DNA from: Rivularia sp034931125
Lineage (GTDB): Bacteria; Cyanobacteriota; Cyanobacteriia; Cyanobacteriales; Nostocaceae
Length of the DNA stretch: 64,000 bases
Direction of reading: 5' to 3'
Assembly: GCF_034931125.1 (NCBI RefSeq)
Contig: NZ_JAYGHM010000013.1
Span: forward strand, 66,446-130,445
The notes beneath the pieces are model-generated. The model did not search any database. It had not been told where the DNA came from and saw nothing but the letters and a program-made list of their open reading frames with translations. The stretch's first letter is position 1, and the number at the start of each line of letters is the position of its first letter. A program made the position numbers and the translations under genes. Of the stretch, positions 8,518 to 16,416 are shown one piece after another.

Positions 8518-8678
8518 AGGTTAAGTTTTGATAGCAGGTGGTTTTATTTTAACGAAGCTCTCTCCCATAAGATTCATTCCTTCCACACCAACATCAAAAT
8601 TCTTAATCCTTTGGATACAAGTATTTAGTTAAACTAACATCATACTATGAGATTAATAAATAATTTTTAGGTTCCGTG

Positions 8679-9341
8679 ATGGCTAAAAAAACTAAAAAAA
8701 GCAAGAAATCAAAAACAGATTCTCAAAAAATTAGTGCCGATAAAAAGCGTCCAGTCGATCCAAACAATTTAGAAATTGACCATACTTTTAAAGAAGATGG
8801 TGTTCGTCCCGTTGGTAAAAGCAATCTTGATATTAAAGAAACCTTCAATGTCGAAAATCATCCGACTGTTACTAAAACAGATGATAAGGAAGGTGAGATT
8901 ATTCACGAAGATGGCGATCGCCCAATTGACCCCAGCAATTTAGAAATTGACCATACTTTTAATGAAGATGGTGTTCGTCCGGTTGCTAAAAGCAATTTTG
9001 AAGTTCAAAAAACCTTCAATGTAGAAAATCAAGCCATTGCTCAGAGCGATTATAAACAAGGTAACGTTATTCACGTAGATGGCGATCGTCCAGTTGACCC
9101 CAGCAATTTAGAAATTGACCATACCTTTAACGATGATGGAGAACGTCCGGTTGCTAGAAGTAGTTTTGAAGTTGAAGAAACGTTCAATGTAGATGGCGAT
9201 CGCCCTATTGCCAAAAGCAATTTTGAAGATAATCAAATGATCAATGAAGACGGTCAGCGTCCGGTCGATCCAAGCGATTTAGAAATTGACCATATGTTAA
9301 ATATAGATGGTCAACGTCCGGTTGGTAAAAGCAATTTGTAA
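8679..9341 (+). CDS. Repeat protein with RP-DPSNLEIDHTF / RP-AKSNFEV modules, function unknown
   Basis: 220 residues from the ATG at 8679 (a GTG lies immediately before it). A Lys-rich N-terminus (KKTKKSKKSKT) precedes alternating acidic modules: RPVDPNNLEIDHTF-type units occur four times and RPVAKSNFEV-type units five times, usually spaced by 20-40 residues and joined by (E/D)DG or VDGD. No signal peptide, membrane segment or cysteine is present, so it is probably cytoplasmic and soluble, perhaps intrinsically disordered. Repeats are also conserved at DNA level and several include HIP1 octamers (GGCGATCGCC), suggesting growth by internal duplication. I do not recognise a function. Confidence 0.6.
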   Translation: MAKKTKKSKKSKTDSQKISADKKRPVDPNNLEIDHTFKEDGVRPVGKSNLDIKETFNVENHPTVTKTDDKEGEIIHEDGDRPIDPSNLEIDHTFNEDGVRPVAKSNFEVQKTFNVENQAIAQSDYKQGNVIHVDGDRPVDPSNLEIDHTFNDDGERPVARSSFEVEETFNVDGDRPIAKSNFEDNQMINEDGQRPVDPSDLEIDHMLNIDGQRPVGKSNL

Positions 9342-9390
9342 ATATATTTACACATGAATTTTCCGTTATTCCAGCAGATGTAGAGACACA

Positions 9391-9443
9391 ATAAGTGCTT
9401 AAGCAAAATTAATTACCTTTCGGAATGTACAATTAATTTTGCA
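9391..9443. repeat. Perfect inverted repeat GCAAAATTAATT...AATTAATTTTGC
   Basis: Twelve-base arms separated by about 16 nt, forming a strong AT-rich hairpin between the repeat-protein gene and the PiT gene, which converge here. It could act as a bidirectional terminator, but it also resembles a looser copy near 2110-2210 and may be a dispersed palindrome. Confidence 0.6.
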
Positions 9444-9512
9444 TAACTACTTATAAATTTTTCACCCATCTACTTATAATCTAAAATCCAAAATCTAAAA
9501 TCTAAAATTTAA

Positions 9513-10820
9513 TTATCCCAAAACAACACGAACCAAACTAAAAATAATTGCACTTAAAACTGCACTCACTGGAAGCGTTATAATCCAAGCAGCAGCAATT
9601 CCCTGTAACGTTTTAAACTGCACCGATTTTATATCTTTAATTATGCCAATACCAACGACACCACCAACAAGTGCGTGAGAAGTAGATACAGGTAAACCCA
9701 AACTAGACGCAATAATTACCGTAGTAGCGGTTGCAAGTTCCGCACAAAACCCACTACTTGGCTGCAAAGTAATGATACTTTCACCAATAGTCGCAATCAC
9801 TTTTTTACCCCAAACAGCCAAACCAAACACAATTCCAGCCCCACCAATTACCAGAATCCATATAGGAATATCTAAATCGTAAATCGGGACTTTTCCCGTT
9901 TTATTGACATAAGTTATCGCAGCTAAAGGAGCGATCGCATTTCCCACATCATTAGAACCGTGAGCAAACGCTACAAAACAAGCACTCAACAATTGGAATC
10001 TAGCAAATATACGCTCAACTGGATTTGGTGAATGGTAATTGGTAATTGGTAATTGGTAATTGGATTTCTCCCCATCTATTCCATCCCCCCATCCCCTTGT
10101 ACCTTCCAATTCTCTCCAACTATAAACGGTAAGTCCCACAGCTGCTGCTGTACCGATAAAAAGTGGAACATCGTGAGACGGTATTTTTAAACCAACTTCC
10201 TCAATCAAAAAAGTTGCTAGGGGTTGAGTTACTTTTGGTAAAACAATTATTCCGAATACTCCCAACAACAACACGCTCAACCAGGGAATCCACTCATTTA
10301 ACTGTCGCAATTGCTGCGGTTGATCTAAAATCCAGCGCTTAATTTGACTATAAAACAAAGCCGCAATACAACCGCTGATAACTGGTGTAATTATCCATCC
10401 CAAAGTGATCGTGCCAATAGATGACCACTCAACCGCACCAAATCCAGCAGCAGTAACGCAAAAACCGGCGATCGCACCCACAACGGCATGGGAAGATGAA
10501 ACTGGTAAACCACGCGATGTCGCTATTTGTAGCCATATCGCGCTAGCTAACAATACTGAAAACATCCCGGTAGCAAAAACTTGAGGTACATCTACAAATA
10601 TTTCCGGATTGGTAACTTCCGTCGCTAAAGTTTGGGATACCTCATGTCCGAATAAAACAGCACCGCTAAATTCTAAGATTCCAGCAATTATCAAAGCCTG
10701 TTTTAGCGTAACAGCCTTGGAACCCACCGAAGTACCCATTGCATTTGCAACGTCATTCGCTCCTAAGTTCCAAGCAAGATAGAAAGCTAATAAGATAACT
10801 ATAAAAATGGGGATAGTCAT
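9513..10820 (-). CDS. pit: PiT-family inorganic phosphate transporter with repeat-derived loop insertion
   Basis: 435 residues, multi-spanning. The two PiT signature motifs are present: GANDVANAMGTSVGSKAVT near residue 20 and AHGSNDVGNAIAPLAAI near residue 285, the inverted halves that form the phosphate/cation path. It is a low-affinity, ion-coupled phosphate importer of the inner membrane; the ion is not predictable. The central hydrophilic loop (about residues 237-267) contains NYQLPITNY and neighbouring residues encoded by AATTGGTAATTGG heptamers and a CCCCATC run (10020-10110). Repeat expansion has thus been tolerated inside the gene without breaking the frame. Another heptamer array lies directly upstream of the start. 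Confidence 0.9.
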   Translation of the reverse strand: MTIPIFIVILLAFYLAWNLGANDVANAMGTSVGSKAVTLKQALIIAGILEFSGAVLFGHEVSQTLATEVTNPEIFVDVPQVFATGMFSVLLASAIWLQIATSRGLPVSSSHAVVGAIAGFCVTAAGFGAVEWSSIGTITLGWIITPVISGCIAALFYSQIKRWILDQPQQLRQLNEWIPWLSVLLLGVFGIIVLPKVTQPLATFLIEEVGLKIPSHDVPLFIGTAAAVGLTVYSWRELEGTRGWGDGIDGEKSNYQLPITNYHSPNPVERIFARFQLLSACFVAFAHGSNDVGNAIAPLAAITYVNKTGKVPIYDLDIPIWILVIGGAGIVFGLAVWGKKVIATIGESIITLQPSSGFCAELATATTVIIASSLGLPVSTSHALVGGVVGIGIIKDIKSVQFKTLQGIAAAWIITLPVSAVLSAIIFSLVRVVLG

Positions 10821-10829
10821 TTAATTGAA

Positions 10830-10950
10830 AATAGGGAATGGGGAATGGGGAATGGGGAATAGGGAATGGGGAATGGGGAATAGGCTAAAGATAATAATTT
10901 TTAATTTATAACTCTTAACTCCTCACTCCTCACTCCTAACTCCTAACTTT
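10830..10950. repeat. Heptamer repeats (GGGAATG/GGGAATA and CTCCTAA types)
   Basis: Tandem GGGAATGGGGAATG units to about 10885, then a CACTCCTAACTCCTAAC block to about 10950. They fill most of the gap between the phosphate transporter start and the end of the next gene. Confidence 0.8.
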
Positions 10951-10968
10951 TCTTCCCCATTTCTAAAA

Positions 10969-12015
10969 TCAAGGATAAATAAGTATTTTATAAGTATCCT
11001 CAGAGGGAGTTACAGCTTGTTCGACTGCTGCGGATAAATTTTCTAATGAATAGCTGTTGCTAATTAATGCTTTTACGTCAATACGACGATTAAAGACGAT
11101 ATCAGCCGCTAGACTTTGCAATCTATAAGATGAACTGTAACTACCCATCAAGTCAATTTCCCGACGATACAAAATATTCGGATTGATCGGAATTTCTAAT
11201 TCATCGGGGAATTCGGCGAAAAACAAGATTTTGCCGCCTTTACGAGTGCAATCAAGAGCTTGAAAAAAGGCTTTTTCGCTGGGAACTGCGAGTAAAGTCA
11301 CATCAACACCCAAACCATTCGTAAGTTCTTGGATTTTAGTAGTTAAATTGCGATCGCGAGCGTCCATTGCAGCTTCTGCTCCGACTTCCATTGCTTTCTG
11401 AATCCGCGACGGTAGTAAATCGGTGGATATTGCTTTACCACCAAAGTATTTAACTAACATAATAAACATTAACCCAATTGGTCCGGCACCAGTAATTAAA
11501 ACTGTTTTTCCGGGAGCAATTTCGGCTTTTTTCACTGCTTTCAAACAGCAGTTTGTCGGTTCCACAAAACTTGCTTCTTCAAAAGTTATATCGTCGGGAA
11601 TCGGAATCAAGCCGCCATTTTCCACAATATGTCCAGGTACCTTGACGTATTCCGCAAAACCGCCACCGCTGGGTGTAAAGCCTGCCGTAGTCACAATATT
11701 TTTATAGGTATCGCACATTGAGAAATTATCATTCATGCAGTAAGCGCAACGCATACATGGAATATGATGCATCACTGCAACTCTTTGTCCTACTTCCCAT
11801 TTTTTCACCTTATCCCCCACAGCAGTAATAATTCCCGCAGTTTCATGTCCGAAAATGCGCGGTGGTTCGTAAAGGGGATAGCGAATCTTTTTGATATCCG
11901 ATTGACACAATCCTACGACCCGCACCTGCACCAACACCTCATCTGCTTCCAGTGTCGGTACCGGGATTTCCTCGTAAGATAAATTATTAACGCCCCTAAA
12001 TATCTGTGCTTTCAC
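10969..12015 (-). CDS. Zinc-dependent alcohol/polyol dehydrogenase (MDR superfamily)
   Basis: 348 residues from a GTG at 12015, preceded by GGGGAGAAA. I prefer this start because the 41 extra residues of the longer frame are encoded in repeat DNA. Catalytic zinc ligands: C-Q-S-D in GLCQSDIKK and GHE (IFGHETAG). Structural zinc cluster: CMRCAYCMNDNFSMC. NAD(P)-binding loop: TGAGPIGLM. The sequence is of the sorbitol/threonine dehydrogenase type, with proton-relay and substrate residues not assignable. It oxidises an alcohol or polyol with NAD(P)+ in the cytoplasm; substrate unknown. It stands alone between repeat blocks. Confidence 0.85.
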   Translation of the reverse strand: MKAQIFRGVNNLSYEEIPVPTLEADEVLVQVRVVGLCQSDIKKIRYPLYEPPRIFGHETAGIITAVGDKVKKWEVGQRVAVMHHIPCMRCAYCMNDNFSMCDTYKNIVTTAGFTPSGGGFAEYVKVPGHIVENGGLIPIPDDITFEEASFVEPTNCCLKAVKKAEIAPGKTVLITGAGPIGLMFIMLVKYFGGKAISTDLLPSRIQKAMEVGAEAAMDARDRNLTTKIQELTNGLGVDVTLLAVPSEKAFFQALDCTRKGGKILFFAEFPDELEIPINPNILYRREIDLMGSYSSSYRLQSLAADIVFNRRIDVKALISNSYSLENLSAAVEQAVTPSEDTYKILIYP

Positions 12016-12089
12016 GTTGTTTTCTCCCCGCTCATTGATATTAGATTTAACATTATTTCGGCGGTGTTTGGGGAAGATTTTGTCAAGCT

Positions 12090-12256
12090 GGGAGAGAATA
12101 TAGTATCTCCTAAGCCCTTCGGGCATACTAAGTCGCACCTAACAGTGAACGTAGGAGACGCTGCGAGAATCTGCGCTTACACACAGGCTGCTACACGAAC
12201 AAAACCGGGTTATAAATTTGCTAGTCCAGGTCGCCGGACTTTGCCTGGGTAATAGC
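12090..12256. repeat. Composite palindromic repeats (CCCTTCGGG; AGTCCAGGTCGCCGGACTTTG)
   Basis: Short hairpins (GCCCTTCGGGC, CTAGTCCAGG..CCGGACTTTGCCTGG) and the phrase GGCTGCTACACGAAC, related to the tandem repeat at 8031-8297. The rest of the gap to 12397 is AT-rich and presumably holds the promoter of the GUN4-domain gene. Confidence 0.6.
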
Positions 12257-12397
12257 AAATCATATTTGCCGGATAGTTTGAAAATATCCTTGTATTGTAA
12301 AATATTTAAATTTTTCAGTAATTATGCTCTAATATTAGTTGAAATTTAGAGTTTATAAAGAAATAAGGAATACTATTTTGAAAAATAGCAATATTTT

Positions 12398-13186
12398 ATG
12401 TATGAATGTTCTGTTTGTACGACTGAGCATAGTGGTGATATACAAACTTACCCAAAATGTGGATGGAATTTAACTGAATATCCCTTAAGCCCAAATGGTC
12501 TTTATCTAGAACAAAAAACAAAACTAGAATGGGCTAAAAATATATGGTTAAGACTCCATGAAAAAATTACCGAAAACGAAAAATTAAATTTAATTAACAA
12601 AAAATTGTGTTCAAATATAATTAATTTAGAATCAAAAGTTAAAGAATTAACTTCAAAAAGATTCTCGCAAATTTCTCAAGATATAGTAAATTATAAAAAT
12701 TTTTCTCAGCTTCGTGGGCTATTAGAAGCAGAAGAATGGGAACAAGCGGATAAAGAAACTTCTCATCTAATATTAGAACTTTATAACTTACAATCAGTTG
12801 GATATATTTCTATAAAAGATTTTCATGATTACTATTGGGGTTCATCAGCCAATGAATTTCTCCAGAAAATTGATAAATTATGGATTGATTATAGTAACGA
12901 AAAGTTTGGTTTTACTGTTCAATTATCTATTTATAAAAAACTTGCAGGTAACAAAGGTGTAAATTCAGATTTATACAGGTTCGACGTTTTAGAAGAATTT
13001 GAAACCCAAGTAGAGTGGAAAACTTCTGGCATTTATGGTTATTACTGTTCTTACAAAGATATATTCAAGAATTTTTCGATTGATAAAGCCCCAAAAGGTC
13101 AACTACCTATATTGCGTGCAGGAGGATATGGAGAAAATAGAAGCAAGAGAATTCATACTTTTTTACACTTGTTTAATCAGTACTAA
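12398..13186 (+). CDS. GUN4-domain protein with N-terminal zinc-ribbon-like segment
   Basis: 262 residues. An N-terminal ribbon-like segment (CSVCTTEHSGDIQTYPKCGWNL, residues 4-25) keeps three of the usual four Cys; the CPxC pattern reads YPKC here. A Lys/Glu-rich helix, probably coiled coil (about 55-95), is followed by a GUN4 domain (about 100-262): LRGLLEAEEWEQADKET, IDKLWIDYSNEKFGFTVQ, FETQVEWK, APKGQLPILR. True Gun4 binds protoporphyrin/Mg-protoporphyrin and stimulates Mg-chelatase. Heterocystous strains encode many GUN4-domain proteins of unknown role fused to kinase or zinc-ribbon parts, and this is one of those rather than the chlorophyll-synthesis gene. Confidence 0.8.
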   Translation: MYECSVCTTEHSGDIQTYPKCGWNLTEYPLSPNGLYLEQKTKLEWAKNIWLRLHEKITENEKLNLINKKLCSNIINLESKVKELTSKRFSQISQDIVNYKNFSQLRGLLEAEEWEQADKETSHLILELYNLQSVGYISIKDFHDYYWGSSANEFLQKIDKLWIDYSNEKFGFTVQLSIYKKLAGNKGVNSDLYRFDVLEEFETQVEWKTSGIYGYYCSYKDIFKNFSIDKAPKGQLPILRAGGYGENRSKRIHTFLHLFNQY

Positions 13187-13330
13187 AGATAGTAATACCA
13201 TTTTTTTATAAATATGTGACTTATTTACTCTCCTGTCACACCAGGCTTGATTTTTGTAGTTCTACTCCTATAGTGTGATAGAGTGAAGGCGATGAAGATT
13301 CTTTTTTGATTTAATAAAAAATTTAAAAAA

Positions 13331-13888
13331 TTAAAAACAAGAGCTAACTTTAATAACAAAATTTACTAAATTAGCACCATCTTTTTTACTTAATAAATCC
13401 AGCAAGTCATCTACGCTTAAAGGACGCTTTTTATATCTTCGAGACTGTTTTTGCACAACTTGAACCATTTCCAAGGGATAGACATCAAATAATTGACTAA
13501 GGAACTCGTCAGGAGAAAGTGCTATTACATTCCAAGGATTTAAAGCCTCAGCGTTAAAATCAATAAGATTATTTGTAACAATAGTATTCGCTTTAGCCAT
13601 TACCGCAGTTGCTAAAACATGACGGTCTTTAGGATGATTTGTCATTACTTCTTCTAATTCTCCAGGTACTTCAACCATTGATTCTACAAAGGCTGCTTTC
13701 ATTACCCGTTCAAGATTCGTCGCTTTCTCAGCGGTAATTTTGCCTTTTTGCACAAGGTTTCTCATCGCTTCATCTAAGATTCTTTGCGACCAAAACGGCA
13801 TATATAGCCCTAAATCAGCCGTAGAAAGTAAGGTATCGCGTAGGTACATCGGAAACAAAACACAAGCATCTAAAACAACAGGAAACAT
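13331..13888 (-). CDS. PIN-domain ribonuclease toxin
   Basis: 185 residues with PIN-domain acidic positions D7 (VLDACVLFP), E40, D88 (NHPKDRHVLA) and D110 (TNNLIDFN), the set that binds Mg2+ in PIN nucleases. The motif HPKDRHVLATAVMAKANTIVTNNL is typical of the PIN_3 group found with excisionase-type partners. A C-terminal extension (about 140-185) is Lys-rich. It lies 18 bp downstream of the HTH gene on the same strand, the usual antitoxin-toxin order. It probably cleaves an RNA when free; the target is unknown. Confidence 0.85.
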   Translation of the reverse strand: MFPVVLDACVLFPMYLRDTLLSTADLGLYMPFWSQRILDEAMRNLVQKGKITAEKATNLERVMKAAFVESMVEVPGELEEVMTNHPKDRHVLATAVMAKANTIVTNNLIDFNAEALNPWNVIALSPDEFLSQLFDVYPLEMVQVVQKQSRRYKKRPLSVDDLLDLLSKKDGANLVNFVIKVSSCF

Positions 13889-13906
13889 AGTAATTTTATT
13901 TTTTTA

Positions 13907-14347
13907 TCACTCGTCTTCGTACAATCCAGCTTCTTCGCTTATCTCAACGAGTTGCTGCAAAAGTTCTCTACGCTTCACATCCCGCTGTTCTTTATAGTCA
14001 ATTAAATCATCAAAACAAATCCGTCGATGAGTTCCTACTTTTATAAAAGCAATTTCCCCTTGTTCTAATAGCTTAATTAAATAAGGACGCGATACATTCA
14101 AATAATCGGCTGCTTGTTGTGTTGTAAATTCTTGCTGTTGAGGAACTATAGATACAGTTTGACCTAATGCTATTGCACGGACAATTTGATGCAGCAGCTT
14201 ATGAACCGATGCTGGAATGTCAATTTGTTCTCCATTCGCTCCCACTAACTTTGTCTGAGCTTCAAGTGCAAGTATGCGCTCTATTTCCTGTAGAGATTGC
14301 TTTTCTTGCTGTTCGCTTATTATTGATGCTGGCAAATTTAACATCAT
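13907..14347 (-). CDS. Excisionase/MerR-type HTH antitoxin
   Basis: 146 residues (ATGATG start). The N-terminal half (about 1-70) is helical; residues about 74-120 form an excisionase-type winged helix-turn-helix: FTTQQAADYLNVSRPYLIKLLEQGE, then IKVGTHRRICFDDLIDY. Such proteins precede PIN toxins, bind and neutralise them and repress their own operon. An inverted repeat just upstream of the start fits autoregulation. This pair stands in the repeat-rich accessory stretch. Confidence 0.85.
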   Translation of the reverse strand: MMLNLPASIISEQQEKQSLQEIERILALEAQTKLVGANGEQIDIPASVHKLLHQIVRAIALGQTVSIVPQQQEFTTQQAADYLNVSRPYLIKLLEQGEIAFIKVGTHRRICFDDLIDYKEQRDVKRRELLQQLVEISEEAGLYEDE

Positions 14348-14360
14348 GCTTATACCCGAA

Positions 14361-14396
14361 ATACACTATTACACTATTTACAGTAGCATAGTGTAT
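14361..14396 (-). promoter_or_regulatory. Candidate operator of the toxin-antitoxin pair
   Basis: ATACACTAT at 14361-14369 and its exact reverse complement ATAGTGTAT at 14388-14396, with a third ACACTAT at 14371-14377. It lies 14 bp upstream of the antitoxin start, a position suited to autorepression. Function is inferred. Confidence 0.6.
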
Positions 14397-14436
14397 ATTA
14401 CATAAACGCAATAAACGAATAAGAATAAAAAGGTTG

Positions 14437-14496
14437 GGATATTTAACCCACGCAGGTGGGTTTTGTTTGTGTAGACGCGGTTTCAACCGCCGGTAT
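14437..14496. repeat. Dispersed palindromic repeat (CCCACGCAGGTGGG; GCGGTTTCAACCGC)
   Basis: Contains AACCCACGCAGGTGGGTT and GCGGTTTCAACCGCCGG, the same internal palindromes as the 8031-8297 units, directly upstream of the FAD oxidoreductase gene. Confidence 0.7.
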
Positions 14497-14523
14497 TATT
14501 AAATAACTATTCAACATATACAA

Positions 14524-16305
14524 ATGACCAATCAAACATACACCGCTGATGTGTTAGTAGTCGGTGGTGGAACTGGGGGGACTACTGCGGCAATTCAAGC
14601 AGCACGACGAGGTGCAAAAACTATCTTGGTGAGTGAATTTCCGATGTTAGGAGGGATGTTAACTTCTGCTGGAGTTTGCGCTCTCGATGGTAATGAGTTG
14701 GAAGCTTTTCAAACTGGAATATGGGGTGCGTTTTTACGAGAATTACACCAACGACAACCGGGAGGGTTAGATAACTGCTGGGCAAGTTTTTTTAGCTATC
14801 ATCCGCAAGTTGGAGCAAAAATATTTGCAGACTGGGTAGCGCAGTTAACAAATCTGCAATGGATTTCCGGACGAGTACCGTTAGAGGTATTGTGTCAAGA
14901 TAACTGCGTTACGGGAGTTAAGTTTTCAGATTTCACCGTTGAAGCCAAAATTACTCTTGACGGTACCGAATTGGGAGATTTACTAGCTAAGGGTAATATT
15001 CCTTTTCGCTGGGGCTGGGAATTGCAATCTGAATGGGGAGAACCTAGCGCACCTGTTACACCTAATTCTCTCACCGCAAAATATCCGGTACAGGCTCCAA
15101 CTTGGGTAGTGATGATGCAAGATTACGGTGAAACTGAAGCACCACTAATTCCACGAGCATCAAATTACCATTCATCTCTGTTTGCAGGTGCTTGGGATAA
15201 TTACGGTGCAGAAAAATTCTTGAATTATGGATGCTTGGGTTCGGGTCTTTTCATGATCAATTGGCCTAACTGTGGCAACGACTACGGTGAAGATTTAGGA
15301 CGAATGGTTGAATCGGAGCAAGCCTTGAGTGAGTTTCTCCATGAATGTCACAATTATAGTCAAAATTTCGCTCATTTTATTCAATCTCAACTCGGTCGTC
15401 GCTACGGTTTGGCAGAAAATGTTTTTCCTACAATCCAAATTTCTGATGCGATACGTGGAGACGCGCTTCATCCCTACTACCGAGAAAGCCGTCGCTTGGT
15501 AGGACTAACTACGGTCACAGAACAGGATATTTTGCCGATCGCTGGAGGTAATGTAGCACCTTTACATATAAATAGCATTGCCATTGGTAACTACCCCAAC
15601 GACCATCATTATCCCGGTGTCAAATTCCACTTACAGCCAAAATCAATCCGCTGGGGAGGACGTTTAACCGGAACTCCTTTCACTATTTCCTATGGTTCCT
15701 TGGTTCCGCTGAAGACAGATGGTTTACTAGTCTGCGAAAAAAATATTTCTGTATCGCACATTGCCAACGGTGCTACCAGATTGCAGCCTGTGGTCATGAA
15801 TATCGCTCAAGCTGCGGGAATGGCTGCGGCTATGTGTATTGAGATAAATTGTCAACCCAGAGATTTACCTGTAAGAGCGTTGCAGCAAGCTTTATTAAAT
15901 GATATACAAGCACCAGCAGCCATCGTTCCACTGTACAATTTACTACCCTATCACCCAGACTGGTCAATTAAGCAACTGTATTATTTAGATAACTTAAATA
16001 GTTATCCTGCTAACGGTAATTATGATGATACATCTTTGGATAAGTATGTGTACGGTATTCAAAATCCAGTAGAGCTACGTAATAGTTACCGTTATCAAGG
16101 CGTTTTTCAGCATATAGATCAGCAAGATTACAGGTTTGAAATTACCATTCCAATCACACTCAAAGGATACATTTACCAACTTGTAACTTTAAATCCAAAT
16201 ATAAATCTAGCCCTAAAATGCTTGACAGACAAAGGAAAAATAGCTATATGGGGTCGCATCGATCATGCTGGTAACTGGTTATTAGTAGAACACATCACTT
16301 ATTGA
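14524..16305 (+). CDS. FAD-dependent oxidoreductase (FAD_oxidored family)
   Basis: 593 residues starting MTNQTYTADVLVVGGGTGGT. The dinucleotide-binding loop VVGGGTGGTTAAIQAARRGAKT (residues about 11-32) and the following LVSEFPMLGGMLTSAGV are typical of the FAD-dependent oxidoreductase family PF12831, which also contains the IRESRRLVGL-like motif seen here (YYRESRRLVGLTTV, about 317-330). A C-terminal beta-rich part (about 500-593) carries no cofactor signature. The substrate is unknown. The next gene is patX, 111 bp downstream on the same strand, but patX has its own promoter elements, so they are probably separate units. Confidence 0.8.
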   Translation: MTNQTYTADVLVVGGGTGGTTAAIQAARRGAKTILVSEFPMLGGMLTSAGVCALDGNELEAFQTGIWGAFLRELHQRQPGGLDNCWASFFSYHPQVGAKIFADWVAQLTNLQWISGRVPLEVLCQDNCVTGVKFSDFTVEAKITLDGTELGDLLAKGNIPFRWGWELQSEWGEPSAPVTPNSLTAKYPVQAPTWVVMMQDYGETEAPLIPRASNYHSSLFAGAWDNYGAEKFLNYGCLGSGLFMINWPNCGNDYGEDLGRMVESEQALSEFLHECHNYSQNFAHFIQSQLGRRYGLAENVFPTIQISDAIRGDALHPYYRESRRLVGLTTVTEQDILPIAGGNVAPLHINSIAIGNYPNDHHYPGVKFHLQPKSIRWGGRLTGTPFTISYGSLVPLKTDGLLVCEKNISVSHIANGATRLQPVVMNIAQAAGMAAAMCIEINCQPRDLPVRALQQALLNDIQAPAAIVPLYNLLPYHPDWSIKQLYYLDNLNSYPANGNYDDTSLDKYVYGIQNPVELRNSYRYQGVFQHIDQQDYRFEITIPITLKGYIYQLVTLNPNINLALKCLTDKGKIAIWGRIDHAGNWLLVEHITY

Positions 16306-16325
16306 AACCGCTTGGAAAAATTAAA

Positions 16326-16339
16326 GTAAAAATAATTAC
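16326..16339 (+). promoter_or_regulatory. NtcA-type site GTA-N8-TAC upstream of patX
   Basis: Exact consensus half-sites GTA (16326-16328) and TAC (16337-16339) with 8 nt between, centred about 85 bp before the patX start. No TAN3T box lies exactly 22 nt downstream, so a class II arrangement is not shown. The motif is short and could occur by chance. Confidence 0.45.
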
Positions 16340-16353
16340 TGTTTAGTTATTTG

Positions 16354-16381
16354 TCCGGATGCAGTAATTAAAACTAAGTAT
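16354..16381 (+). promoter_or_regulatory. DIF1-like promoter of patX (TCCGGA and -10 like TAAGTAT)
   Basis: TCCGGA at 16354-16359 is the hexamer described around -35 of differentiation-specific (DIF+) promoters in Anabaena, and DIF1 motifs are reported upstream of patX genes. TAAGTAT at 16375-16381 lies 15 nt downstream as a plausible -10, predicting a transcript start near 16390, about 26 nt before the patX ATG, with AGGAGAG in between. Confidence 0.65.
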
Positions 16382-16416
16382 CAGGAGAGTAGATAGTTCA
16401 AAAATAGACATCTACT

